Source of the DNA: Gracilariopsis chorda | Lineage: Eukaryota > Rhodophyta > Florideophyceae > Gracilariales > Gracilariaceae | Reading direction: 5' to 3' | Assembly: GCA_003194525.1 (NCBI GenBank) | Contig: NBIV01000080.1 | Coordinates: 124,001-188,000, forward strand | DNA length: 64,000 nucleotides | In this document: positions 31,263 through 41,060 of the stretch, piece after piece | How the letters are laid out: every line of letters starts with the position of its first letter | How positions within the stretch are numbered: the first letter of the stretch is position 1 | Made by a program: the position numbers and the translations under genes | Notes under the pieces: model-generated | What the model was told of the DNA's origin: nothing | Database searches by the model: none | What the model saw: the letters and a program-made list of their open reading frames with translations, nothing else

Positions 31263-33074
31263 TTATCCCACTTGGGCGTGTATCACCGATGCTGGGACTC
31301 CCTTTCGCATTCTGCGATGATATGAAACCACTTTCGAACGTGGGAGGTGCTCTATCGGCTCATCCGAATCATATTCGGGCCCAAAACCGTACCAGCGTAC
31401 GCGGTACTGGATTTAACCATCTGGATGGTAAGAATGTTCCACAATGTGGTCAACAACATACTCCTGTTTGTAGACTTCCCGGCTTCGCCGTGTTTGCATT
31501 ATCGCGTCCTGCACGGCAGGGTCTACCACCACTGGTGGTTGTTGGACAGTCTTCCCCGGAAGGGGCATGGCTTGGTACTGCCTGTCCATGTCCTTAGAGG
31601 GGTCATTAACCAGTTTCCGGGTAAGTTCATCCGCTTCGCGGGCCTGGAGGTCCTCGGCATGGCTGGTTGCGTCGACCACTTGATGGTGCTTATCGGGACC
31701 CTTGCTGTGGGTTAAAGTATCCCGCTTCGCGCTTTCTTCACTCCTTGAGGGGGCGTCTATTGACGAAACCCTTTTAGGGGCTTCTAACGCATCTGAAAGA
31801 TGAGCATCTGGGTCGCGAACCACAGGTTTGTGTGTAGATATCCGTCTTGACGGGGGTGCTTCAGACGACGAGGTCGGTTGCGCCACGGTGCGTCGTACAG
31901 TACGCGTCGACTCGCCTCGGGCGGTAATTGGTGCCTTTTCCTTCCGTACGGTGTCGGGGTCACGTGCCGTTTGCAACGGATGGTCGAGGGTTGTCCGCGC
32001 CGTGTTGCGTTCCGCCTCCTCACGTGAAGGCGGTTGCAACGGTGCTGCCGGTGTGTTGTCTCGCTTCGGCGACGAAGTATTTCTGTCTTTGACGTGCTTT
32101 CCTTCCAGAGTGACCGGTGCGACTTTGGTGACACTGTCGGTATCAACCGATACACTTGGAGTGAGTTCGAGACTGTGCGATGGTCCTAAACCAGAATCCA
32201 GCTTGCTGGTCGTTTTCCTTCCGTCCTGTACGGTGTGCTTGCCCGGCCTGGCCGGTGTGTTCTGCCGTGCAGTAGGAGTTACCACGTCCGGTGTAGTCGG
32301 CTCAGAGGATCCCGCGAGGGCCTGCTCTGCATTATCCAGCGTAGCTGTTGTTGACGAACCGTGACCCACGGAATGCGGATCAACGCTCGACGGCACAGCC
32401 GGTTCAGTATCGCGAACTCGAATAGTTTCCTGCAACGATTTCACTTTGGCGAGAGACGTCACACTGCGTGGTGCATTTTGACAACTAGAATCCCGGTGGG
32501 GAGTGCGATCTGGCGCAGATGCGGTAGAAATTCCTCGAGAGGGTTCAGCGGTAGCTGTAGCGCGCAAATGCGAACATGGCACGTCCGTAGACGAAACTCT
32601 CGGTCCACTACTGTCCTTTTCGATGTGTCCGGAGGTCCGTGCACCACGGTTGTCATGACGCGACGAAGCGGTTTCAGTGTTAGGGTCCTCCTCCCCCTCC
32701 TTAGATGGAGCGGCATGGGGAGTGGTAGAAGCTCCCAAACTGCGGGGATAGACACCGCACGGTGGCGTTAGAGAAGAAAGGCCATTCGGGCCTGCGTCCG
32801 ATAAGTACAGTATATCTGAGAGTCCCCTTGAAGGGTGTGGCAACACAGAAGGCCTGTTAACCACAGATGTGGGTTGTTCCACTGGGGTGTGTTGGTTCTT
32901 ATCTTGGTAAGCAACCTCTACGGAGGGTGGCGGTGCCATAAAAACGCGATCGCGGGAAATCTGCTCATGAGCGTCGTTCATTTCCACCACTAAGGTGTCG
33001 TTATCCACTGATATGACCTTGTAGGGACCGTCCGCCACGGGTGACAGCTTATGCCGTTTCTCCTTATCAGGGTT
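31263..33074 (-). CDS. Gypsy-2 integrase C-terminus, Ser/Thr/Pro-rich linker and chromodomain
   Basis: Same frame as the integrase core, after an in-frame TGA at 33075-33077. It opens with KLSPVADGPYKVISV, the GPY/F module of gypsy integrases. About 490 residues of low-complexity Ser/Thr/Pro/charged sequence follow. The end is a chromodomain: EYVVDHIVEH...HPDG, an in-frame TAA at 31413-31415, then QYRVRWYGFGPEYDSDEPIE and HLPRSKVVSY, with the aromatic residues Y, W and Y expected for methyl-lysine binding or the chromovirus variant. Pol ends at TAA 31263-31265. Chromodomains steer integration to marked chromatin. A linker of this length between integrase and chromodomain is unusual. Confidence 0.8.
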
Positions 33075-33881
33075 TCAGTGCTCCTTACGGACGAAGACGT
33101 AGTCACCCTCCGTAATTGGCGGTGCTGTACCTCGTACGCGAGAGTCAAAATCACGCTTGTACGCGGCCTGTGCTCGTGCCATGGAGCTCCGGGCGACCGG
33201 GATTAACTTCGTAAGCCACGCTTTCCATGGTTGGCGATAATCCTTCACGGCAGGGAAGTTTGCCAGCGTAGGCTGGGGTTCCGACGCTACGGCGGGCGGA
33301 TGACGCGAAAGTACCAATTCAAATGGAGTCAAACCCGTTGTACGGTGTACCTGTGTGTTATACGCAAACGTCAAGGCGTCAGTGTACAGGTCCCATGTTT
33401 TTGGGTGATCAGCAACGTAAGAACGGAGAGAGGCCAACAGCGTTCGGTTAAACCGCTCGACTTGCCCATTACACTGGGGGTGGTAGGTCGCTGTGAACAG
33501 ATTCTTGATATCGAGAATCCGACACACGTCCTCAAAGAATCGCGATGCGAATTGCTTTCTGTTATCGGATAGAATGTTAACCGGTGGTCCGTAGACAAAT
33601 ACCAAATGGGTGACGAAGGCTTGCGCAACCGCGAAAGCGGATATCTTCCATAAAGATACGGTGCGAACCAACTTGGAGAAACGATCCGTGATAACGAGTA
33701 AAAATTTATGTCCACGCTTTGTGGTAAGCAGCGGTCCCAAGAGGTCAATTGCGACACACTCGAGAGGGGCCCGTGCTGGAAATACCTTCAACTTCGTTGA
33801 GTGCTTCCGGAGTTTTACCCGGTTTTTGGCACACTCCGTGCATGACCGCACAGTCGCGTAGCAGTCCACAGCCATGGCTGG
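33075..33881 (-). CDS. Gypsy-2 integrase catalytic core
   Basis: Contains the zinc-module CTEC pair, then the D-D-E core: CVAIDLLGPL (D44), NILSDNRKQF (D104) and HPQCNGQVERF (E140), a D-X35-E spacing as in active integrases, counted from the ATG at 33875. The usual DNG after the second Asp is DNR here. It is in the same frame as the RNase H segment, separated by a TGA at 33882-33884. That TGA falls exactly where gypsy integrases have the Trp of YYWPxM, so it most likely arose from TGG. Confidence 0.9.
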   Translation of the reverse strand, partial: PAMAVDCYATVRSCTECAKNRVKLRKHSTKLKVFPARAPLECVAIDLLGPLLTTKRGHKFLLVITDRFSKLVRTVSLWKISAFAVAQAFVTHLVFVYGPPVNILSDNRKQFASRFFEDVCRILDIKNLFTATYHPQCNGQVERFNRTLLASLRSYVADHPKTWDLYTDALTFAYNTQVHRTTGLTPFELVLSRHPPAVASEPQPTLANFPAVKDYRQPWKAWLTKLIPVARSSMARAQAAYKRDFDSRVRGTAPPITEGDYVFVRKEH

Positions 33882-35482
33882 TCAATAGTAACTCCGTCGC
33901 AACGTGAGGTAAAGTTTCCGTCCACCGGCGTGTCCACCAAGTTTCGCATAGTGCGACAAGTGCAACACTCTAGATTGTAGAGTATGCGGTACCACTACCT
34001 GTGGGGTTGTTTGAACCGTCCTGACGAGGTATCCAACATCATTCACCTCGAAAGGGAGTTGCGCACCGCCATTAAGTCGGGCGCGAATCTGAGTACAGAA
34101 GGGATCACCTTGTTGTTCTCTGACGATCTTTTCCGGGGGTATTGGCACGAAATTACCCGGTGGGGGTTTCTGAGCATCGTCCGAGACGAGTAGTGCGTCC
34201 AGTTCATCATCCGATTCCGGTTCTTCATCCGAGTTATCGGGTTCACGGTCCGGGTTCTCCGGTTCTCGACCGTTGACGACGAAGCAAGGAATGTCCTCGT
34301 CCCCAGCGGGTAGAGTTTCACCATCCGTGGGTAAACGCGACAGAACGTCCGCCTGAGTGTTCTTTGTGCCCTTCTTGTAGATCACCTCGAAGTCGAATTC
34401 CGCAAGGCGGAGCCTCCAACGCATTAAGCGGCCTGACGATTCAGAGACTGTCATGAGCCATCGTAATGACGAGTGATCCGTGTAAACGGTGAAGTGCACA
34501 CCCATAAGATAGGGGCGGAGAGTGGAGAGTGCCCACACAACTGCAAGACACTCTTTCTCCAAGACGCAGTAATTCCGCTCGTGAACATTCAGTGAGCGTG
34601 ACCAGTACCCAATAGGGGTTCGTTCTCCTTCGGAAGTTGTCTGAAACAGAGCGCAACCTACTTGGTAGTCACTAGCATCCGTGTCTACGGTAAACGGTAG
34701 TCCGGGTTTCGGTAACGATAAGATCGGTGCTGATGTTACAGCCTCCTTGAGGGAGTTAAACGCCTTCGTCTCGACGGACGTAAAGGGTTCCAATTTTGGT
34801 GGTTGGCCTTTCCGCAAGAGCGCGTTCAAGGTTGCTGAGATATCCGCACAATTCGGGATAAACCGTCGATAGACGTTGACTAATCCTAGAAAGGAGCGTA
34901 GTTCCGTTTGAGTGGCGGGTTCCTTCGCTTGACGGAGCGACTTAACTCGAGCTTCCTCGATCATCATACGCCCAGGGCGGATTATGTGGCCCAGATACTT
35001 CACTGTATCTGTAAAGAACTCACATTTCCTCAACTTGAGAGTAACTCCAGCCTCACGTAGGTGATCATGATATCTCTCACGTGTGTGAGGTGGTCATCCA
35101 GATTATCTGAGAATACTATGATATCGTCCAGGTAGACGAGGCATGTGCGCCATTTGAAGCGAGCCAGTAGTATGTCGATAGCACGCTGGAAAGCAGCGGG
35201 AGCATTGGTCAAACCAAAAGGCATCCGTTTGAAACGGTAGAGTCCGGATTGACAGACAAAAGCCGTCTTGTTGCGGTCCTGTTCCCTGATGGGCACCTGC
35301 CAGTATCCCCAATTGGCGTCTAGGGCCGTGAAAACGGTAGCATTTCCAAGTGAATCGATGTACTCATCCATTCGTGGGATCGGGTACACATCCTTGATTG
35401 TTACGGCGTTCAGTCGACGGTAGTCGATACAAAAGCGCCAGGATCCATCCGGTTTCGGAGCCAGTACACTGGGGATGCCCAC
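33882..35482 (-). pseudogene. Gypsy-2 reverse transcriptase and RNase H
   Basis: RT palm and fingers in 35482-35030: WRFCIDYRRLN, YPIPRMDEYID, TALDANWGYWQVPI, FKRMPFGLTNAPAAFQ and the YLDD catalytic box at 35134-35123. A frame change near 35033 leads into the thumb (CEFFTDTVKYLGHII, RSFLGLVNVYRRFI). RNase H then shows FTVDTDASDYQVGCALFQ, LEKECLAVVWAL, YTDHSSLRWL and QADVLSRLP with the expected acidic residues. An acidic linker (EEPESDDELD) precedes the integrase zinc region. Motifs are all intact; only the frameshifts disable it. Confidence 0.9.
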
Positions 35483-36837
35483 GGCGACTGAGCCGGTTCT
35501 ATTACTCCAGCTCGGAGCATCTTTTCCACTTGGAATTCTTCCTCTTCTCGAGCTTTAGGGCCTGCCCTATAGGGGTGCTGAGCGATTGGCCTGGTATCAG
35601 GTAGCAAGTCAATCCGGTGCTCCGTTGTAGTAATCTCCCCTAGGGAGCCATCCCACATCGTGGTGAAATTCCGTAGCATCTCACGGAGACGTTCACGGTG
35701 CGATTCCGGCACATGACCGAGGTAAAGGGCCTCGAGTTCTTTCACGGGATCAATCCGGTCGTAACTCGTTGGAACTGGCTTAGCATCCGAGCATTTCGGC
35801 ATTTGTACGGCAGTGTCCTCCCCTTTCTTAGAGTGAACGAGACCGAGGACATCGGCGGCGGTCATTCTCGTGGGAACCATCGCGGTGGGGTGGGGCATTA
35901 CCGAACCAATGACTTGGTTTTTCACCAGTAACTGGGGCGTAGCGCCTAGATTGGCGACCTGCACGTCGAACGGTTTATCGGGCTCAATTTGATCTACTCC
36001 ATTCGCCACGGCGAGTTGATACCTATCATATAAGGATGAAAGGGGTTGAATTACTCGTAAACCGTGTTGACTGGAGGTGACTCGTACCAAAACTTGGGAT
36101 TCCGGTGGAAGTTGGACAGACGCGGCAACGCGGAGCTTTGTAGAGTCCCGGGAAGCCGGTGGGGGTTCCTGCGCAGCAGGTAATGGAACGTGCTTCTTCG
36201 AGGCACGTAGTAGAGGACGACGTACGATCGGAACGGAGGAGCCGTCTTCCATTTCCACACGTCTTAGACGGGGCCTGATGGCATCGACGAATCTGTCACA
36301 GAAGTCGCATCCCAAGATCAAAGGGGCGGCAAGTTTCCGACAAAAAATAAAGTTGAGTTTCACAAGAAAGTAGCCAAGGCGCACGACCAGGTCGATTGTC
36401 CCAACCATTGATAACGGGTTATCATTGGCATCCGCGACATCCGGTATCACGCCATTGCGGATCTGAGACTGCAACGACGGTGGCAGGAGCGACTCAACGA
36501 TGAAGTTCGGGCCTGCACCTGTGTCCAAAACAGTGAGAACTCGCACCATAAACTGGGTGGAAAGGCCAAGGTCAGCATATACCTTGTAGTTTCTCTTGGC
36601 CATTACCAAAACTCTGTCCGGGAACCGGTTGTTTCGAACACGTTTCCACGGTCGACGCAGAACACTAAAGTGTTCAGAGTTCACGTCTGAGACGGCCTGT
36701 TTCCTAGTAAGGATTTTGACCGGGGAGCGAAACAGTGACGCCTCGGGCGCCTTCAACCTCAACTCTGAGGGCGCCTCTCCCGTAGGGGAGACTCCCGAAA
36801 TCAGTTTTCCTGAGCCCGTTCCGCCTGAGGCGGGGTC
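35410..36837 (-). CDS. Gypsy-2 protease and start of RT
   Basis: The pol frame is open from 36837 and overlaps the end of gag by 37 bases in the -1 frame. The protease has TVLDTGAGPNFIVE (catalytic Asp codon near 36525) and LILGCDFCDRF as the flap-distal strand. The first RT block follows: EHRIDLLPDTRPIAQHPYR and GVIEPAQSPWASPV. The frame is lost near 35480, where RT continues in the next phase. The protease active site is intact. Confidence 0.9.
   Translation of the reverse strand, partial: DPASGGTGSGKLISGVSPTGEAPSELRLKAPEASLFRSPVKILTRKQAVSDVNSEHFSVLRRPWKRVRNNRFPDRVLVMAKRNYKVYADLGLSTQFMVRVLTVLDTGAGPNFIVESLLPPSLQSQIRNGVIPDVADANDNPLSMVGTIDLVVRLGYFLVKLNFIFCRKLAAPLILGCDFCDRFVDAIRPRLRRVEMEDGSSVPIVRRPLLRASKKHVPLPAAQEPPPASRDSTKLRVAASVQLPPESQVLVRVTSSQHGLRVIQPLSSLYDRYQLAVANGVDQIEPDKPFDVQVANLGATPQLLVKNQVIGSVMPHPTAMVPTRMTAADVLGLVHSKKGEDTAVQMPKCSDAKPVPTSYDRIDPVKELEALYLGHVPESHRERLREMLRNFTTMWDGSLGEITTTEHRIDLLPDTRPIAQHPYRAGPKAREEEEFQVEKMLRAGVIEPAQSPWASPVYWLRNRMDPGAFVSTTVD
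36801..36837 (-). other. gag-pol overlap with -1 frame relation
   Basis: Gag ends at TGA 36801-36803, while pol is open from 36837 in the -1 frame. The minus-strand sequence at the gag stop is GGAAAAC-TGA, an A-rich stretch just before the stop. It is not a canonical XXXYYYZ heptamer but is a reasonable place for a -1 shift. Confidence 0.55.
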
Positions 36838-38914
36838 TCAGAATCCTGAACCACTAGCAGTGGAGCGCTAGCGGGGGTGTCTTGTCGAACAAGACGGGGG
36901 TTAGTGACCTGCTCAGCAGGGGAAAGCAACGCGTGTCGCGGGTTCGTATCCGGGATATTCCGGGGGAGGTCCGTCTTCGCCCGTAAGTACGATGCAATCG
37001 GAATGGTCTGCTTCTCCGCTGGAGTAAGGGCTTCATAGTTACCGATCACTCGGGTTACTTCTCTCAAAGTGAGGATGCAGTCTGGTGAAATGTGACCGTG
37101 TTCGTAACATATGTGGCATATGACTCCAGAGCGTGGGGGCGGCTGACCGGAACGAGCATCCGTGTGTCTCACCGCTGGGCAGGTATCCTTCCATCCGTGA
37201 CGACTCTGCCGGAGGGCACCATTCGAATAGGGGATGCGAGGTCCGTGAACACGGGGTCCGTCAAGATACAGCAGTGAATTTTCCTGAGCTGTGTCGTAGG
37301 ACGCATCCGTCGTGGACGGCAGTTCCGTTGCCAGAATAGACTGAGCACCGGCCTGAGCGAGGTACACGTTACCGTAGTCCCTTGGAGGGCGTCCACTAGC
37401 CGCTAGCGATAAAGATGGTGAACTGGCTTCCATCATCAACGCCTGGGCGGGACGAGACTTCGATGCAGGGATACGAGCTCGAAGTACATCACCTTCCGCT
37501 TGCGCGTGTTGAATCAACTACAGGTAGGTGGTGTTACGACGATCCTCCCGATATCGGGCCACCAGCGTACGGATTGCCGGATCCAATCCATCGATGTACA
37601 TGGTGCAGCGCTCTCCAGACGAGTAAACATTGCCACACCTGTGGAAAGTCTTATTAAGGCGTACCGAGAATTCGGTTTCCGTCTCTCCAGATTTCTGGCG
37701 GGTATCGCGTAAAGCGAGAATAGCCGCTTGAATAGCGTTGTTCGTCGCGTAGGATCGCAAGAGGTACTGAACCGCTTCCGGCCAGCACGTTACACCTCCT
37801 TCGGAGGCTCGGGAAGAACCTCTTACAGAGTTGTATTGATCCTCGGCGAGTCCACGTAGAAAATACGGTAGGGCAATAAACGCCTGTCCTTCGTTCATAC
37901 CAAGTATGTCCGCTTCGGAAACGAACCTTCCGAGGAAGTCTAACACCAGTATGGGATCCTCTCCAGAAAAGGACTGGTTACGAAGGGAAAGCTGCATACG
38001 CTTTCTGCAGTCCTTCAACTTACCCGTACCGCGGGGTGTACGATCCAATGAGGAGTCCTCAAGCCGATAATATCGGTACGATACCAACCTCTTGTAGAGG
38101 GGATTAGTACATTTGAGTTCCCTCAATCCTAAGTGTTTCCTCCCCTTCCTCCGGGGGCGAATCACATCTTGGGTGGAAGAAGACCGTTTAGAATGGGACG
38201 GGCGTCAGCGACGATCATCGTCCGACGAAGAATCCGACGACACCGAACCATCTGAATGCTGAGAATCCTGTGAAGACAGGGAGGAATCCGACGAGTCGGG
38301 ATCGTGCTTGGGCTGCTTCTTACTAGTGCGGCGGGTAGAATCTTTCTTCTCGCGCTTCGCTTTTTGCGAGACAGCAGCGGCCCCACCCGGGACGTTGTCA
38401 TCCATCAAGATAGTTTGCTCCAACGTCCTCAGACGGGCACTGACACGATCAAATTGGGTTTCCACATTCTCAACATAGTTGGAAGGGCCACTAAAACATT
38501 CCAACACAGTGTTGACATCCGCCCTTAAAAGGCGAATGTCCTCAGCCAAATCCTTCATAGAAGAGGTATCAAACCTGACACGCAGGACTTCAAACTCCTC
38601 CACGAGGGTATTGTGTGCTTCACGCACCTCATCAAGCTGCGCTTGGACACTAGGGGGGGCGTCGGTATTGGGTTCTCCCCTCCGGGGTGCAGCTACATCG
38701 GCAGAAGCCGGGTCGACACCAGAGTTGGGAGCGTCCTTCAACGCCTTAGGCGGGGTTTCTGGGCTCTCGACGAGTCTTGGCCCTTCGACTTGCCTTTCAA
38801 AGTGGCACGTCGAGGGTGGCCAGCGTGGACCTTCGAGATCTCTGCCTGTTCCACGTCACTGACGGAACGACTCCGCGTGACAACGGGTTCGGCGGAGGAT
38901 GGTCGCCGAGACAT
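36801..38914 (-). pseudogene. Gypsy-2 Gag
   Basis: The first ATG is at 38914 (MSRRPSSAEPVV). A frameshift near 38740 leads into the main frame, which runs to 36801 with a TGA at 38205-38207 and TAG at 37518-37520. Regions in order: basic N-terminus, coiled coil (about 38660-38420), Ser/Asp-rich linker (DSSDSSLSSQDSQHSDG), capsid domain with SGEDPILVLDFLGRFVSE and FHRCGNVYSSGE, then one zinc knuckle CHICYEHGHISPDC (C-X2-C-X4-H-X4-C, near 37110). Apart from these breaks the protein is well preserved. Confidence 0.85.
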
Positions 38915-39002
38915 GTGTAGACCAAAAACTCCCACGAAGTGGTAAAAAACCAAAAGTTTGGACAGTGAATCTCCGAGGAGAGGTAATACAAAACCTAACC
39001 GT

Positions 39003-39026
39003 TTCCGATTCTAGGTCGGGAGACCA
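39003..39026 (-). other. Primer-binding site of Gypsy-2
   Basis: Read on the minus strand, three bases after the 5' LTR end comes TGGTCTCCCGACCTAGAATC and four more bases. It starts with TGG, complement of a tRNA CCA end, and the plus strand reads like the T-loop and acceptor end of a tRNA. The same site occurs in Gypsy-1. Confidence 0.8.
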
Positions 39027-39029
39027 CTT

Positions 39030-39934
39030 TGTAGTGCAATACCCGCAAGCGGGACAACACACGAAGACGTTCGGAATCTTCCTCTCACGAGGGTAACACA
39101 GCGAACGGAGCCTCTCCGGATGAGCACGATGAAGTCGGATTGTAAAGCCGAGGCTCACCCTCAAGCCAAGCGGGGAGAGTTGAAACGGTAGGATTATGAT
39201 CACCACGAATGGGAAAACAGCCCTTCCAAGGAGTACGAGTCCACGTAAGTGGGGGAAGACGTCAAGGGATACCAGCACGAGAGACACGCGTCAGCGGTGA
39301 CGAGCAACCACACAAAGGGGTAGGAACCACGAGAGTGGGGTAAGGGAAATACGGGGGATGCCCGATTGGCGGCGACGGGGGTGTGGGCCAACGGGAACAC
39401 GAAGAAAGGTACAAAGGAACCTTATACAGGGGCGAGAACACGGCGGTGGTGAATTAAGTGACAAGTGCCCAAGGCGGTGATACTCCTAGTGACGCAGGGT
39501 GGATAGGTCTACCGTTAGTAACGCGGCTTTACCTCCGAGGAGTGTAGAAGACTCGCGAAAGCGGAAAAGACTTAGAGCCAAGAACCCCTGGTTGGGGAGG
39601 TTTACTCAGTGTCAGGGCGAGGTCGCCGAGCAACTATATATAGTGTAGTAATCTCCCTACTGTAGCGTAGATAAATAATAAATATTAAATATAAGTTAAC
39701 TAAATGTCCACACCGTGGTGCCAACCTCCTCTTGACTATCCGTGTCACACGTGGTCCACTCACGCCTTGAGCGGCACACGGCGCATGCACAAATTTGCAC
39801 CTGGTGCACAGTGCGGATCCGCTGAGGGCTGAGACACCCGTTAATAGCGGTAGTAATCATAAACACGCGAAAGCGGCAAAAACATCAAGTCCACAGGGCA
39901 TGGCTGAGTCTTCCTCCTTGAGGATTGCACTTCA
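39030..39934 (-). repeat. 5' LTR of Gypsy-2
   Basis: A 905-bp copy of 28297-29198. It has the same TG...CA ends on the element strand and is followed by GATTC (39935-39939), the target duplication. Confidence 0.95.
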
Positions 39935-40420
39935 GATTCATTCGGAGATATGAAGGTATTCACCACATTGGACGCCAATTGCGGATACCGGCAAGTGAAG
40001 ATACCCGAAAAAGATAGTGACAAGACCAGATTCACCGGCCACGCTGGACTCGTTCCCTCCTTTCGAATGCAATTTGGTTCACCAAAGGCGCTTGACACGT
40101 TCCAGAGGTCTCTGGATATACTTCTATCAAACGTAAGGTTCCAAACTGCACTGTTCTATATAGATCACGTATTCATCTATTCCCGATAGTATGAGGCCCA
40201 CTTTAGGAACGTCAGAACAGTGCTACAACTCTTGAAGGGCGTCAGGGTACGTCTCAAGTTGCCTAAATGCGTGTTCTTTGACCAAACGGCGGAGTATCTG
40301 GGTCACATGATCAGCCCAAAACGTCTTCAGGTAGCCACACGTAAAATTAGAGCCGTTCACGAAGCCAAACGTCCACCTACCCGAACGAATGTACGTTCCT
40401 TTATTGTTTTTTTGTAATGT
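39935..40420 (+). pseudogene. Gypsy-1 RT, C-terminal part
   Basis: Resumes the RT broken at 28296: FGDMKVFTTLDANCGYRQVKI, RMQFGSPKALDTFQRSLDIL, then FYIDHVFIYSR, where the catalytic YLDD has become YIDH. After a stop comes the thumb segment KCVFFDQTAEYLGHMIS. Two active-site changes and several stops make it inactive. Confidence 0.85.
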
Positions 40421-41060
40421 ATAACGCCGGTTTATCAAGTGGATCGCCAAAAAGGCAGATCTTCTTAACAGGAAACTGCAGAGAGGACAACCACTTCGGT
40501 TTGGATATCTTTTAGAAAACGAGACTCAAGCGTTCCAGAATCCGAAAACTGCGCTGATCTCCCGACCAATATTGGTTTTACCCAAGTATGGCTATCACTG
40601 CACCCTTGATACCGATGCATCCCCCGCTCAGGTAGGATGTTCCCTAGTCCAAAACGAAGCCGATGAGAGCAAATCACCAATCGGTTCCTGGAGTAGGGCA
40701 CTCACCAAAACGGAGCAGAACTACTCCGTGACGGAGAAGCAATTTATGGCGGTTGTGTGGAGCATGCAGATGCTCCGTTTACACCTATATAGAAAGAAAT
40801 GCGCCCTGCGGACAGATCTTGATCCCTGAATGTGGATATTCAGCCTCGCAGACGCTTAGAGACGATTAGGCAGATGGAGTTTAACAATATCGGAGTTTGA
40901 GTACGAAAAATAATGCCACCCAGGAGTGACGCACAATATGGCCGATGCCATGACACGCTTGAATACCAATGGGTTAGCCAAGGTGGGTACATTTTGTGTG
41001 GAAGCCCAATGTTTATTCTACGGTGCTGACCTTTTGGACGTATCCCGGCGGTCAGCAAAG
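40421..41060 (+). pseudogene. Gypsy-1 RNase H
   Basis: CTLDTDASPAQVGCSLVQ and SYSVTEKQFMAVVWSMQML-like blocks at 40600-40790 correspond to DTDASDYQVGCALFQ and LEKECLAVVWAL of Gypsy-2. The next block has RTDLDP in place of YTDHSS, and HNMADAMTRL (about 40930) matches NTQADVLSRL. Frames change several times. Confidence 0.8.

Larger units (their letters stand above)
28297..39934 (-). mobile_element. Gypsy-2, complete chromovirus (Ty3/gypsy) with antisense ORF
   Basis: An 11.6-kb element nested in Gypsy-1 RT. On the minus strand: 5' LTR 39934-39030, primer-binding site, gag, pol (protease, RT, RNase H, integrase, chromodomain) to 31263, then an antisense ORF, polypurine tract and 3' LTR 29198-28297. 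The LTRs differ by about 17 substitutions and two small indels over 902-905 bases (my count), so insertion is moderately old. Gag and pol contain stops and frameshifts. The 2 kb between pol and the 3' LTR is occupied by the opposite-strand ORF. Confidence 0.95.

Noticed and set aside
38989-39030. tRNA gene beside the Gypsy-2 LTR
   Set aside because: Only the T-loop and acceptor 3' part is present, directly next to an LTR end; this is a primer-binding site.
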